Assembly: GCA_964600595.1 (NCBI GenBank)
Contig: CAZRKL010000067.1
Coordinates: 1-13,297 of the forward strand
Direction: 5' to 3'
DNA from: DAIOEK01 sp964600595
GTDB taxonomy: Bacteria; Chloroflexota; Anaerolineae; Anaerolineales; Anaerolineaceae
DNA: 13,297 bases
Part shown: positions 7,385 to 13,297 of the stretch, one piece after another
Position numbering within the stretch: the first letter of the stretch is position 1
Layout of the letters: each line of letters starts with the position of its first letter
Program-made: the position numbers and the translations under genes
The notes under the pieces: generated by a model
What the model saw: the letters and a program-made list of their open reading frames with translations, nothing else
Database searches by the model: none
What the model was told of the DNA's origin: nothing

Positions 7385-8365
7385 TTATTTTGACAACACC
7401 GGCACCGGAACGTAATGAATGATCTCTTCAATCACATCTTTTTCCGCTTTACGTGATCCCCACAGGGTTGGGTCGAGAATCACCCGGTGACCGAGGACAT
7501 CCGCTGCGAGGGTTTTTACATCATCAGGAATGACAAAATCTCTGCCGTGGATGGCAGCCCAGGCGCGTGAAATCTTCAACAACGCCAGTGACCCGCGCGG
7601 GCTGACACCCAGTTCCACTTGCTTGTGCCTGCGGGTCTTTGCCACCAGATTCACAATATACGCCTGCACATCAGGATCAACATACACATTCTCCACTGCC
7701 TGGCGAAGAGCTAAAAATTCCGTTGCGGTTACAACCGGGACGAGAGGCACAGTATCCTGTTTGCGCTCACTGCGTCGGGTAAGGATTTCTTTTTCATCAT
7801 CCAGCGAAGGATATCCCACCGAGAGGCGGATGATGAACCGATCCAACTGCGCCTCAGGCAATGGGAAGGTACCCTCATATTCAATCGGATTCTGGGTGGC
7901 TATTACCATGAATGGTTCGGGGAGGGCAAAAGTTTCCCCTTCCAGGGATACCTGAAATTCTTGCATAGCCTCAAGCAACGCAGATTGCGTTTTCGGAGAT
8001 GCCCGGTTGATCTCATCTGCCAACAAGATATTCGCGAATAATGGACCTTTACGTAATACAAACTGGTTCTCACGTGAATCAAAGATGAAGCCACCCGTAA
8101 TATCGCCGGGGAGAAGATCGGGGGTGAACTGGATGCGTTTGAAATCCATCCCCAGCACCGCGGCGAAGCTATTTGCCATCAGCGTTTTTGCCAGCCCGGG
8201 ATAGTCTTCCAGCAGGATATGTCCACCGGAAGAGAGGAAGGCAGCCATCATTCTTTCCAGGCAGTCACGCTTGCCAATGACCGCTTTTTCCACTTCGCTG
8301 ATGATCCGTTCAGCCACGGCAGCCGTTTCTTCAATGCTCATTAGTGGGAGGTTCTCATTCTTCAT
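7385..8365 (-). CDS. MoxR-family AAA+ ATPase
   Basis: The 326-residue ATPase belongs to the MoxR family, predicted to act as a chaperone that remodels or activates partner proteins, often of vWA or DUF58 type. Motifs in order: Walker A EDYPGLAKT (53-61, the GLAKT form common in this family), Walker B NILLADEINRA (112-122), sensor 1 ATQNP (156-160), arginine finger in LDRF (Arg176), and sensor 2 GVSPRG (253-258). All catalytic elements look intact, so it should hydrolyse ATP. The start is ATG 8365, with GGAG seven bases upstream; the longer in-frame TTG or GTG-type starts to 8404 lie inside the preceding gene. It overlaps the upstream gene's end by 11 bases and ends one base before the DUF58 start, so the set is tightly cotranscribed. 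Confidence 0.95.
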   Translation of the reverse strand: MKNENLPLMSIEETAAVAERIISEVEKAVIGKRDCLERMMAAFLSSGGHILLEDYPGLAKTLMANSFAAVLGMDFKRIQFTPDLLPGDITGGFIFDSRENQFVLRKGPLFANILLADEINRASPKTQSALLEAMQEFQVSLEGETFALPEPFMVIATQNPIEYEGTFPLPEAQLDRFIIRLSVGYPSLDDEKEILTRRSERKQDTVPLVPVVTATEFLALRQAVENVYVDPDVQAYIVNLVAKTRRHKQVELGVSPRGSLALLKISRAWAAIHGRDFVIPDDVKTLAADVLGHRVILDPTLWGSRKAEKDVIEEIIHYVPVPVLSK

Positions 8366-8936
8366 TTGGTATCTCCAATTTTGATTCGAGTTGGGAGAGC
8401 ACACGTTCCAGTTCCTCTTTCAAGTGTGAATCCACTTTGCTCTCATTCTTCGCCTGGATTTTTTGGATGAGTATACCCAACCCCCAGGGCAATTTTCGCA
8501 TCCAGCCATTCTTTTGTTGTTGTGACAGTTCGAAAGTGATTTCATTTTCTTCATCAAGAAAAGCGTTCGTCTCACCAATCAACCGTTCCATGTTACTCCG
8601 CAACAGTGATCTGGCTGCGAGGTTATCGGGGGCGCGCCTGATCAGGTCTGACCAGTAAAGATGTCGGTTTTCCTGATGGATGACTTCTTGATATTCCGCT
8701 CGTTTTAAAACATTTTGTCTGCCCGGGAGCATCCGCAGGAAAAGGATCAACGCACCAACTGCCAGCAACCCCCAGTAGACAACCTGGTCAACCATCAGAA
8801 CCATGCGGTAGATTAGCCAAAGCACCCTGGCAATAGGCTGAACAACATATAACAAAAGGAGCGCGGGTCTGATGATGACCACCCCCGCCAATACCAGAAT
8901 GATCAATAACAACAAAACCTTCCGCCAGTTCTTCAC
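8355..8936 (-). CDS. Small membrane protein in the MoxR operon, unknown function
   Basis: The 193-residue protein has a short basic N-terminus, two or three closely packed membrane helices (about 7-22, 24-45 and 51-70) and a cytoplasmic, charged C-terminal half. The C-terminus (about 165-190, KEELERVLSQLESKLE) looks like an amphipathic coiled coil. I know no family for it. The GTG start overlaps the DUF4129 gene's stop as GTGA, and GGAAG lies six bases ahead of it. The coding end runs 11 bases into moxR. Being locked between the DUF4129 and MoxR genes, it may be a membrane anchor or adaptor for the ATPase. That is inference from context. Genuine coding is supported by the overlaps and a good ribosome site. 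Confidence 0.78.
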   Translation of the reverse strand: MKNWRKVLLLLIILVLAGVVIIRPALLLLYVVQPIARVLWLIYRMVLMVDQVVYWGLLAVGALILFLRMLPGRQNVLKRAEYQEVIHQENRHLYWSDLIRRAPDNLAARSLLRSNMERLIGETNAFLDEENEITFELSQQQKNGWMRKLPWGLGILIQKIQAKNESKVDSHLKEELERVLSQLESKLEIPNEE

Positions 8937-9736
8937 GCCCGTCTTCCTTTCATCCCCTGGCAGGCTGACCGGATGGAAGTAAGGCAGGCAACTGCTTCAC
9001 GCTCATCGGCTTCACTGGTTGGCTTGCTCCCATAGCGTACGCGTTCAAACAGGGTTGTCAGAGATCGAATTGGCTCAGCCGGTACGCCATGATCTTCCAG
9101 CAAACGCTCAAATTCCCGCGGTGTAAATGCTGCATCTCTTTCAATTCCATGCTCCATCTTCACAATATTCATCATCTGCTGATAACAGCGCATAATAATA
9201 TTGCGTAGATCCACGCCATCATTTACTTCCTGTAGAGCGGATTCAACTTCACGCTGAAGAGCATTGGGCACCTTCCATTGGGCATAGGACCGAAATCCGA
9301 AGTAGATTATTCCAGCCAGAACTGCAATTCCCAACACACCGGCGACAACCCAAAGGAGCGCTTCGGGAGGATCTCCGATTGGAGCGATCTCAAAATTTGC
9401 CTGGACAGGCATCTTAACGGATGGCTCTTGCCCGGGAGATAATATTTGTGTATCTGATGTTGACCGCGGGAAAATCAAATACAATACCAGCAGCAAAATT
9501 ACCGCCAGCCCAAATCTGATGAAATGTTTTTTATCTGAAAACCGGAATAACCCGCTGACCCAAAATACAATAAAACCAATCAGCCCGAGTCCCAATAATA
9601 CCTGAATGACAAGCGGCACTGTATATGGGGGAGTGTACTGGTTTCCGTTAATGGAATCAGACACAACCTCTGCAGTTTCCGCGCCTGGTATGGGCATCCC
9701 GGGTTGGAAATGTAAATTCGTCAGTCCAATTGCCAA
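8933..9736 (-). CDS. DUF4129-domain membrane protein (start uncertain)
   Basis: From the only usable in-frame start (TTG 9736) the protein is 267 residues. It has membrane helices near 41-63, 74-90 and 126-148, then a cytoplasmic DUF4129 domain (about 178-258) showing CYQQMM, FTPREFERLLEDHG (204-217) and FERVRYG (230-236). DUF4129 is typically fused to, or encoded beside, transglutaminases in MoxR operons. Here the gene stands first in such an operon. The start is odd: the same frame remains open upstream and encodes a good membrane helix (GLLYIALSVIGLSVLAIGL) but has no ATG, GTG or TTG before a stop. An ATG at 9813 in another frame would join that helix if one G were added in the GGG run at 9777-9779. 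Four helices with charged loops placed inside would fit the topology better. The TTG also lacks a good ribosome site. Confidence 0.8.
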   Translation of the reverse strand: MAIGLTNLHFQPGMPIPGAETAEVVSDSINGNQYTPPYTVPLVIQVLLGLGLIGFIVFWVSGLFRFSDKKHFIRFGLAVILLLVLYLIFPRSTSDTQILSPGQEPSVKMPVQANFEIAPIGDPPEALLWVVAGVLGIAVLAGIIYFGFRSYAQWKVPNALQREVESALQEVNDGVDLRNIIMRCYQQMMNIVKMEHGIERDAAFTPREFERLLEDHGVPAEPIRSLTTLFERVRYGSKPTSEADEREAVACLTSIRSACQGMKGRRA

Positions 9737-9782
9737 AACGGATAGCCCGATGACTGAAAGAGCGATGTATAGAAGTCCCTGA

Positions 9783-9794
9783 TGGTAGCGCTGG
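9783..9794. repeat. Operator-like 12-base site, copy 2
   Basis: TGGTAGCGCTGG occurs here and again, identically, at 9889-9900, 106 bases away. It has the central palindrome AGCGCT. This copy lies near the start of the DUF4129 coding region, downstream of the candidate promoter. Its similarity to two-operator repressor arrangements is an inference. Confidence 0.4.
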
Positions 9795-9888
9795 CTAATA
9801 GCTCACCGTCCATTCCGGCTCGAATTTACTTCACCCGATGGTATTTTATTTCTCCCCTTACCAGTATATGCCTACTATCTATTGCGGG

Positions 9889-9900
9889 TGGTAGCGCTGG
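9889..9900. repeat. Operator-like 12-base site, copy 1, at the promoter
   Basis: The same TGGTAGCGCTGG as at 9783-9794. This copy directly abuts the -10 element at 9903-9908 and covers the predicted transcription start, where a bound repressor would block initiation. In both copies the + strand sequence is followed, directly or after one base, by TAAT. Confidence 0.45.
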
Positions 9901-9902
9901 TA

Positions 9903-9911
9903 ATTATAACA
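9903..9911 (-). promoter_or_regulatory. Extended -10 promoter for the MoxR operon
   Basis: The minus strand reads TGTTATAAT (9911-9903): a perfect -10 hexamer with the TGn extension. No good -35 hexamer is present at 16-18 bases, which extended -10 promoters can tolerate. The predicted start is near 9896, giving a leader of about 83 bases to ATG 9813 or 160 bases to TTG 9736. It is the best promoter candidate for the DUF4129-to-lipoprotein operon. Confidence 0.5.
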
Positions 9912-9929
9912 GTACCAATCCCAGTGGTA

Positions 9930-9939
9930 TTTGTACAAA
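9930..9939. promoter_or_regulatory. TTTGTACAAA palindrome near the -35 position
   Basis: A perfect 10-base palindrome lies about 35-43 bases upstream of the predicted MoxR-operon start. With the A before it, it reads ATTTGTAC, the half-site known for Bacillus AraR, but the full AraR spacing (ATTTGTACGTACAAAT) is not present. A regulator site is possible and unproven. Confidence 0.25.
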
Positions 9940-9964
9940 CCTGGAAGCCGGTCAGTTAACCCGA

Positions 9965-9991
9965 CATGCCCTCCTGAGACAGGAGGGCATG
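9965..9991 (-). terminator. Strong hairpin downstream of araA
   Basis: CATGCCCTCCTG (9965-9976) and CAGGAGGGCATG (9980-9991) form a perfect 12-pair, GC-rich stem with a three-base loop, starting 23 bases past the araA stop. No T-tract follows on the minus strand, so classic intrinsic termination is doubtful. It may stop or stabilise the ara mRNA, or be a copy of a dispersed palindromic repeat. It lies in the 278-base gap between araA and the MoxR operon, which also holds the promoter and repeats listed. Confidence 0.45.
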
Positions 9992-10014
9992 CCAACCCAA
10001 GTGGAGGAAAGCAG

Positions 10015-11520
10015 CTATATACCTTTTGCCAGTAGGTAATACATCTCATTCCAGCGGATGCGATCTTTGAATCCCTCAACTGTCGTATCGCCATTGATCA
10101 GGAGGAACTCAATGCCAGCGATTTCTGCAAAATCACGCAAGTGTTCAGCTGTGAGAGAGTAGCTGAAGGAAGTATGGTGCGCTCCTCCAGCGAAAATCCA
10201 TGCCGCGGCTGCTGTTTTTAAGTTGGGACGGGGCTGCCAGAGCGCTCGTGCTACCGGTAATTTGGGGAGCGGCGCATCGGTGGGCACCACATCCACCACA
10301 TTTGCTACCATGCGGAATCGCTGACCCATATCCATCATCGACGCGCCAATTGCCGGACCGGTATTTGAGTCGAAGATTAATCGTACCGGATCTCCCTTGC
10401 CGCCTATGGAAAGAGGCAGGATTTCAAGCCGGGGTTTCGTTGCAGCAATTGATTCACACACCTCCAGCATGTGCGCCCCCAGCACCTTTTCACTGCCCGG
10501 GGTCAGATGGTAGGTGTAGTCTTCCATGAAACTCACCCCGCCCGGCAGCCCGCTACTCATCACCTTCATGGCTCGCACCAGCGCAGATGTTTTCCAATCC
10601 CCTTCCGCGCCGAATCCATATCCGTCACGCATCAGGCGTTGTACCGCCAGACCAGGCAGCTGTGGTAACCCGTGCAAGTCTTCAAAGGTGGTTGTAAAGG
10701 CTGAAAAGCCTCCTTCATTTAAAAATGCACGCATACCTGCTTCAATCCGCGCACCTTCACGAAGAGAGTCATGACGGGCTCCGCCAGGTTTGAGTTCATC
10801 AACCACAATATATTCCGACAGATAAGCATCAACCAGCGCATTAACCTCGGCTTCTGGTGCACTTTTTACCGCCTGAACCAGATCACCCACTCCATAACCG
10901 TACACACCGTATCCAAACTGAATTTGAGCCTGTACCTTATCACCTTCTGTAACTGCCACACTGCGCATATTATCACCAAAGCGGGCGATTTTTGCGCCCT
11001 GCCAGTCTGCCCAGGCAGCCGCGGCGCGTGTCCAGACACCCAGGCTCGCCTGAACATCTTCATCCTGCCAGAATCCAACGATAACTTTTCTATCCAAACG
11101 CAAACGGCTACCAATAAACCCGTATTCGCGGTCACCATGCGCGCTCTGATTGAGATTCATATAATCCATATCGATCTCAGACCAGGGAATTTCACGATTA
11201 AACTGGGTGTGCAGATGGGCAAACGGTTTCTTGAGAACCGTCAGACCACCAATCCACATCTGGGCTGGCGAGAAGGTGTGCATCCAGGTAATCAACCCCG
11301 CGCATTGCGGTGTGGAATTCGCTGCCATGCACAGCGCGCGGATTTCTTCAGGTGTTTTCACCACAGGTTTAAAGACTACTTTTAATGGAATCAAAGGTGA
11401 AGCATCCAATGCAGATGCGATTACCACGGAATCTTTGGCTACCTGTTCCAATGTTTCCGGGCCATATAAGTGCTGGCTGCCGGTAACAAACCAGATTTCA
11501 TATTTCTTAAGATCGATCAT
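10015..11520 (-). CDS. araA: L-arabinose isomerase
   Basis: This complete 501-residue enzyme has the usual length for AraA. It converts L-arabinose to L-ribulose in the cytoplasm using a divalent metal, normally Mn2+. The four residues known to hold the metal in the E. coli enzyme are all in place: Glu306 in GAEGDWK, Glu333 in FMEDYTYH, His350 in GAHMLE and His449 in GGAHHT (one residue earlier than in E. coli). Other family blocks are visible, such as WFVTGSQHLYG (10-20), ITWMHTFSPAQMWIGG (77-92) and LPQLPGLAVQRLM (285-297). The ATG start has AGGAG seven bases upstream. The gene begins 27 bases after araD and is the last gene of the ara operon here, followed by a strong hairpin. Confidence 0.98.
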   Translation of the reverse strand: MIDLKKYEIWFVTGSQHLYGPETLEQVAKDSVVIASALDASPLIPLKVVFKPVVKTPEEIRALCMAANSTPQCAGLITWMHTFSPAQMWIGGLTVLKKPFAHLHTQFNREIPWSEIDMDYMNLNQSAHGDREYGFIGSRLRLDRKVIVGFWQDEDVQASLGVWTRAAAAWADWQGAKIARFGDNMRSVAVTEGDKVQAQIQFGYGVYGYGVGDLVQAVKSAPEAEVNALVDAYLSEYIVVDELKPGGARHDSLREGARIEAGMRAFLNEGGFSAFTTTFEDLHGLPQLPGLAVQRLMRDGYGFGAEGDWKTSALVRAMKVMSSGLPGGVSFMEDYTYHLTPGSEKVLGAHMLEVCESIAATKPRLEILPLSIGGKGDPVRLIFDSNTGPAIGASMMDMGQRFRMVANVVDVVPTDAPLPKLPVARALWQPRPNLKTAAAAWIFAGGAHHTSFSYSLTAEHLRDFAEIAGIEFLLINGDTTVEGFKDRIRWNEMYYLLAKGI

Positions 11521-11547
11521 AAAAACGCTCCTGAGTACCCGAGATGC

Positions 11548-11955
11548 TCACTGCCCGTACACATTTGTGTAGCGGGAGTGTAAACTAGCGATATTTTCTG
11601 CTGAAATTTCATCTGGTTTGCCCAACTGGTACGCCATCCAGACTGTGGCAGCGACATCTTCTGTCATCACCGCCGCCTTCACCGCTGCCCTGGCAGTTTT
11701 GCCAATNNNNNNNNNNNNNNNNNNNNNNNNNNNNNNNNNNNNNNNNNNNNNNNNNNNNNNNNNNNNNNNNNNNNNNNNNNNNNNNNNNNNNNNNNNNNNN
11801 NNNNNNTCAGAATAAGGCACCCCGCTGGGTTTGATTAAGATCAAACCGGTTTCGGGATCACGTGCACTCACATTACCACTGGTCCACGCAACAAGTTTAT
11901 TAGCCGGCAGTTCCAGGTTCAGTTGAGTTACTTCTTCTTTTAATGCTTCTAACAT
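11548..11955 (-). CDS. araD: L-ribulose-5-phosphate 4-epimerase, interrupted by a sequence gap
   Basis: The 49 residues before the gap (MLEALKEEV... to PSGVPYS) and the 52 after it match the two ends of AraD, which epimerises L-ribulose-5-phosphate to D-xylulose-5-phosphate. Phosphate-binding positions Asn28 (TSGNVSARD) and Lys42 (IKPSGV) are present, as is the C-terminal Tyr of YGQ that matches E. coli Tyr229. The zinc ligands (E. coli His95, His97, His171) fall in the unsequenced part and cannot be checked. E. coli AraD is 231 residues, so about 130 residues are missing while only 100 Ns are shown. The Ns are therefore probably a placeholder, not a true length. The flanks being in the same frame is not evidence of gap size. 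AAGGA in the end of the kinase gene is the ribosome site; the ATG is three bases after that stop. Confidence 0.92.
   Translation of the reverse strand: MLEALKEEVTQLNLELPANKLVAWTSGNVSARDPETGLILIKPSGVPYSXXXXXXXXXXXXXXXXXXXXXXXXXXXXXXXXXXIGKTARAAVKAAVMTEDVAATVWMAYQLGKPDEISAENIASLHSRYTNVYGQ
11707..11806. other. Assembly gap (100 Ns) inside araD
   Basis: Exactly 100 N characters, a common scaffold placeholder. From the usual AraD length the real missing stretch should be roughly 380-400 bases. Coordinates above this point are therefore likely to be shifted relative to the real chromosome. Confidence 0.95.
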
Positions 11956-11958
11956 TTT

Positions 11959-13297
11959 TTATTCCTTCAATCCATCCACGGCTGCACGCTCGATACTCAG
12001 CCCCTGTTTATAACGGTCCATGAACAAAGCAAAGCCATCCACATCTTTTTGATCGGGTGACAATGTAATGCTTTTTATGGCAGTAAATACTTTTTCAGAT
12101 AGATAAGCCTCGAGGGTTTGGTTTTGGGTTTTATTTCGCATGTAAGCAGCTAGTAACGCCATTCCCCACGCTCCACCTTCACCGGCTGTTTCCATCACTG
12201 TGACCGGCGCTTTCATCGCTGCTGCCATGATTTTTTGGCCGACCTCGGGTGTTTTGAAAAAGCCGCCATGTCCGAGTAACTGGTCGATCTGGATGTTTTC
12301 CTGCTCTATGAGGATATCCATGCCAATTTTCAATGCGCCAAGGGACGAGAAAAGGAGCGCACGCATGAAATTGGGCAAATTGAAACGGCTTTCAGGGGAT
12401 CGCACAAAAAGAGGTCTTCCAGATTCTAGGTGGGTGATATGTTCGCCGGATAGGTAGTTATAAGCGAGCAATCCGCCTGCATCGGCATCTGCCTGGAGTG
12501 CCTGATGGTATAGCAATTCAAAGAGTTGCGATTGGCTGGTTTCAACCCCAAGCTGTTGTGTAAACTGGTTGAATATCTCAACCCAGTCATTCAGGTCAGA
12601 TGTACAGTTGTTGCTGTGCACCATCGCCACAGGTTTGCCGGTTGGAGTGGTAACCATATCGATCTCGGGATACAACCTGGAAAGTGCTTTTTCAAGAACA
12701 ATCATGGCAAATACGGATGTACCCGCCGATATGTTTCCGGTGCGGGCTGCCACACTGTTGGTAGCCACCATGCCTGTCCCGGCATCACCCTCCGGTGGGC
12801 AGAAAGGAATTCCGGCTTTAAGTTCCCCGGTTGGATCTATCATTTTTGCGCCCGTAGGAGTTAATTCACCCGCCGATTCACCCGCCAGCATTACTCTGGG
12901 GAGGATGTTTTCAAGTTTCCAGGGGTAATTCTGTGCTGCAACCCGCTGATCGAACAAATCCAACTTACTTTTGTCGTAGTCATTTGTCTGGCTGTCTATC
13001 GGAAACATCCCGGATGCATCGCCAATACCCAGCACCTTTTGACCGGTTAGCTGCCAGTGGACATATCCGGCAAGCGTGGTCAGATATATAATGTCCTGAA
13101 CATGTACCTCGCCGTTCAGAATACTCTGATACAAATGAGCGACACTCCACCGCTGGGGGATATTGAAACTAAACAGTCCTGTCAATTCTTCTGCTGCCTG
13201 GCTGGTGATGGTATTTCGCCAGGTACGGAAGGGCGCCAGCAAGATGCCATCATGATCAAACGCCAGATAGCCATGCATCATGGCGCTTATTCCAATG
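11959..13297 (-). CDS. araB: FGGY-family carbohydrate kinase, probable L-ribulokinase (5' end outside window)
   Basis: The open frame runs through the window edge: upstream of the apparent ATG-ATG near 13281 it continues as IGISA before MMHGYLAFD. This is the normal FGGY 'ISxxMHG' block, so those ATGs are internal. About 445 residues are present, and the first 80-100, with the N-terminal phosphate motif, are missing. Visible FGGY features are GDASGMFP, the phosphate loop GNISAGTSVFAM, and near the C-terminus GHGGFFKTPEVGQ followed by METAGEGGAWGMALLAAYM of the adenosine-binding region. FGGY kinases phosphorylate sugars such as ribulose, xylulose and glycerol. Position directly before araD and araA makes L-ribulose the likely substrate. 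The sequence, with the HSNNCTSDLNDW block, looks more like the xylulokinase-type ribulokinases than classical E. coli AraB, so the symbol rests partly on context. Confidence 0.85.
   Translation of the reverse strand, partial: IGISAMMHGYLAFDHDGILLAPFRTWRNTITSQAAEELTGLFSFNIPQRWSVAHLYQSILNGEVHVQDIIYLTTLAGYVHWQLTGQKVLGIGDASGMFPIDSQTNDYDKSKLDLFDQRVAAQNYPWKLENILPRVMLAGESAGELTPTGAKMIDPTGELKAGIPFCPPEGDAGTGMVATNSVAARTGNISAGTSVFAMIVLEKALSRLYPEIDMVTTPTGKPVAMVHSNNCTSDLNDWVEIFNQFTQQLGVETSQSQLFELLYHQALQADADAGGLLAYNYLSGEHITHLESGRPLFVRSPESRFNLPNFMRALLFSSLGALKIGMDILIEQENIQIDQLLGHGGFFKTPEVGQKIMAAAMKAPVTVMETAGEGGAWGMALLAAYMRNKTQNQTLEAYLSEKVFTAIKSITLSPDQKDVDGFALFMDRYKQGLSIERAAVDGLKE

Noticed and set aside
9782..10094. 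Small open frames on both strands in the araA-MoxR gap (71 and 85 codons)
   Set aside because: They run through the hairpin, promoter and repeats, lack ribosome sites and look like no protein I recognise.
10771..11385. 204-codon plus-strand open frame
   Set aside because: It lies opposite araA, whose catalytic residues are all present; the antisense frame has no motif.
1..13297. CRISPR arrays, tRNA or rRNA genes, insertion sequences, phage genes
   Set aside because: Reading both strands showed no regularly spaced repeats, tRNA-like T-loop or anticodon arms, transposase motifs or phage proteins.

Overview
All supported genes in this window lie on the minus strand. The gene content suggests a Gram-positive-like or monoderm-type bacterium, possibly Chloroflexota (Anaerolineae). 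The grounds are an F420-dependent PPOX enzyme, a MoxR/DUF58/DUF4129 membrane operon, an araB-araD-araA operon and a lipobox lipoprotein, all with strong GGAGG-type ribosome sites. This taxonomic guess is an inference from gene content, not a marker-gene result.

Layout, reading in the direction of transcription (high to low coordinates). (1) 13297-10015 is an L-arabinose operon: an FGGY kinase (5' end outside the window), araD (interrupted by 100 Ns) and araA. Spacings are 3 and 27 bases, and together they convert L-arabinose to D-xylulose-5-phosphate. A very stable hairpin follows araA. (2) 9908-5086 is a MoxR-type operon: a DUF4129 membrane protein, a small unknown membrane protein, a MoxR AAA+ ATPase, a DUF58 protein, a six-helix membrane protein, and after 52 bases a lipoprotein. 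The first five genes overlap or nearly touch. An extended -10 promoter and two identical 12-base sites lie upstream. The start of the DUF4129 gene looks frameshifted or uses an unusual start. (3) 4958-2708 is a stand-alone PAS-PAS-PAS-GAF-GGDEF diguanylate cyclase with its own promoter. (4) 2688-2149 is a PhnB-like VOC protein with its own promoter and a clear intrinsic terminator. (5) 2110-91 holds an isoprenylcysteine-methyltransferase-like membrane protein, a PPOX F420-dependent enzyme and a membrane-anchored NERD protein. The last two are 12 bases apart.

No tRNA, rRNA, CRISPR array, insertion sequence or plus-strand gene was seen. The part most worth a second look is the MoxR operon and its upstream region. 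It has the MoxR/DUF58/DUF4129 core but no transglutaminase gene, carries three accessory envelope proteins I cannot name, and has a control region with paired operator-like sites.
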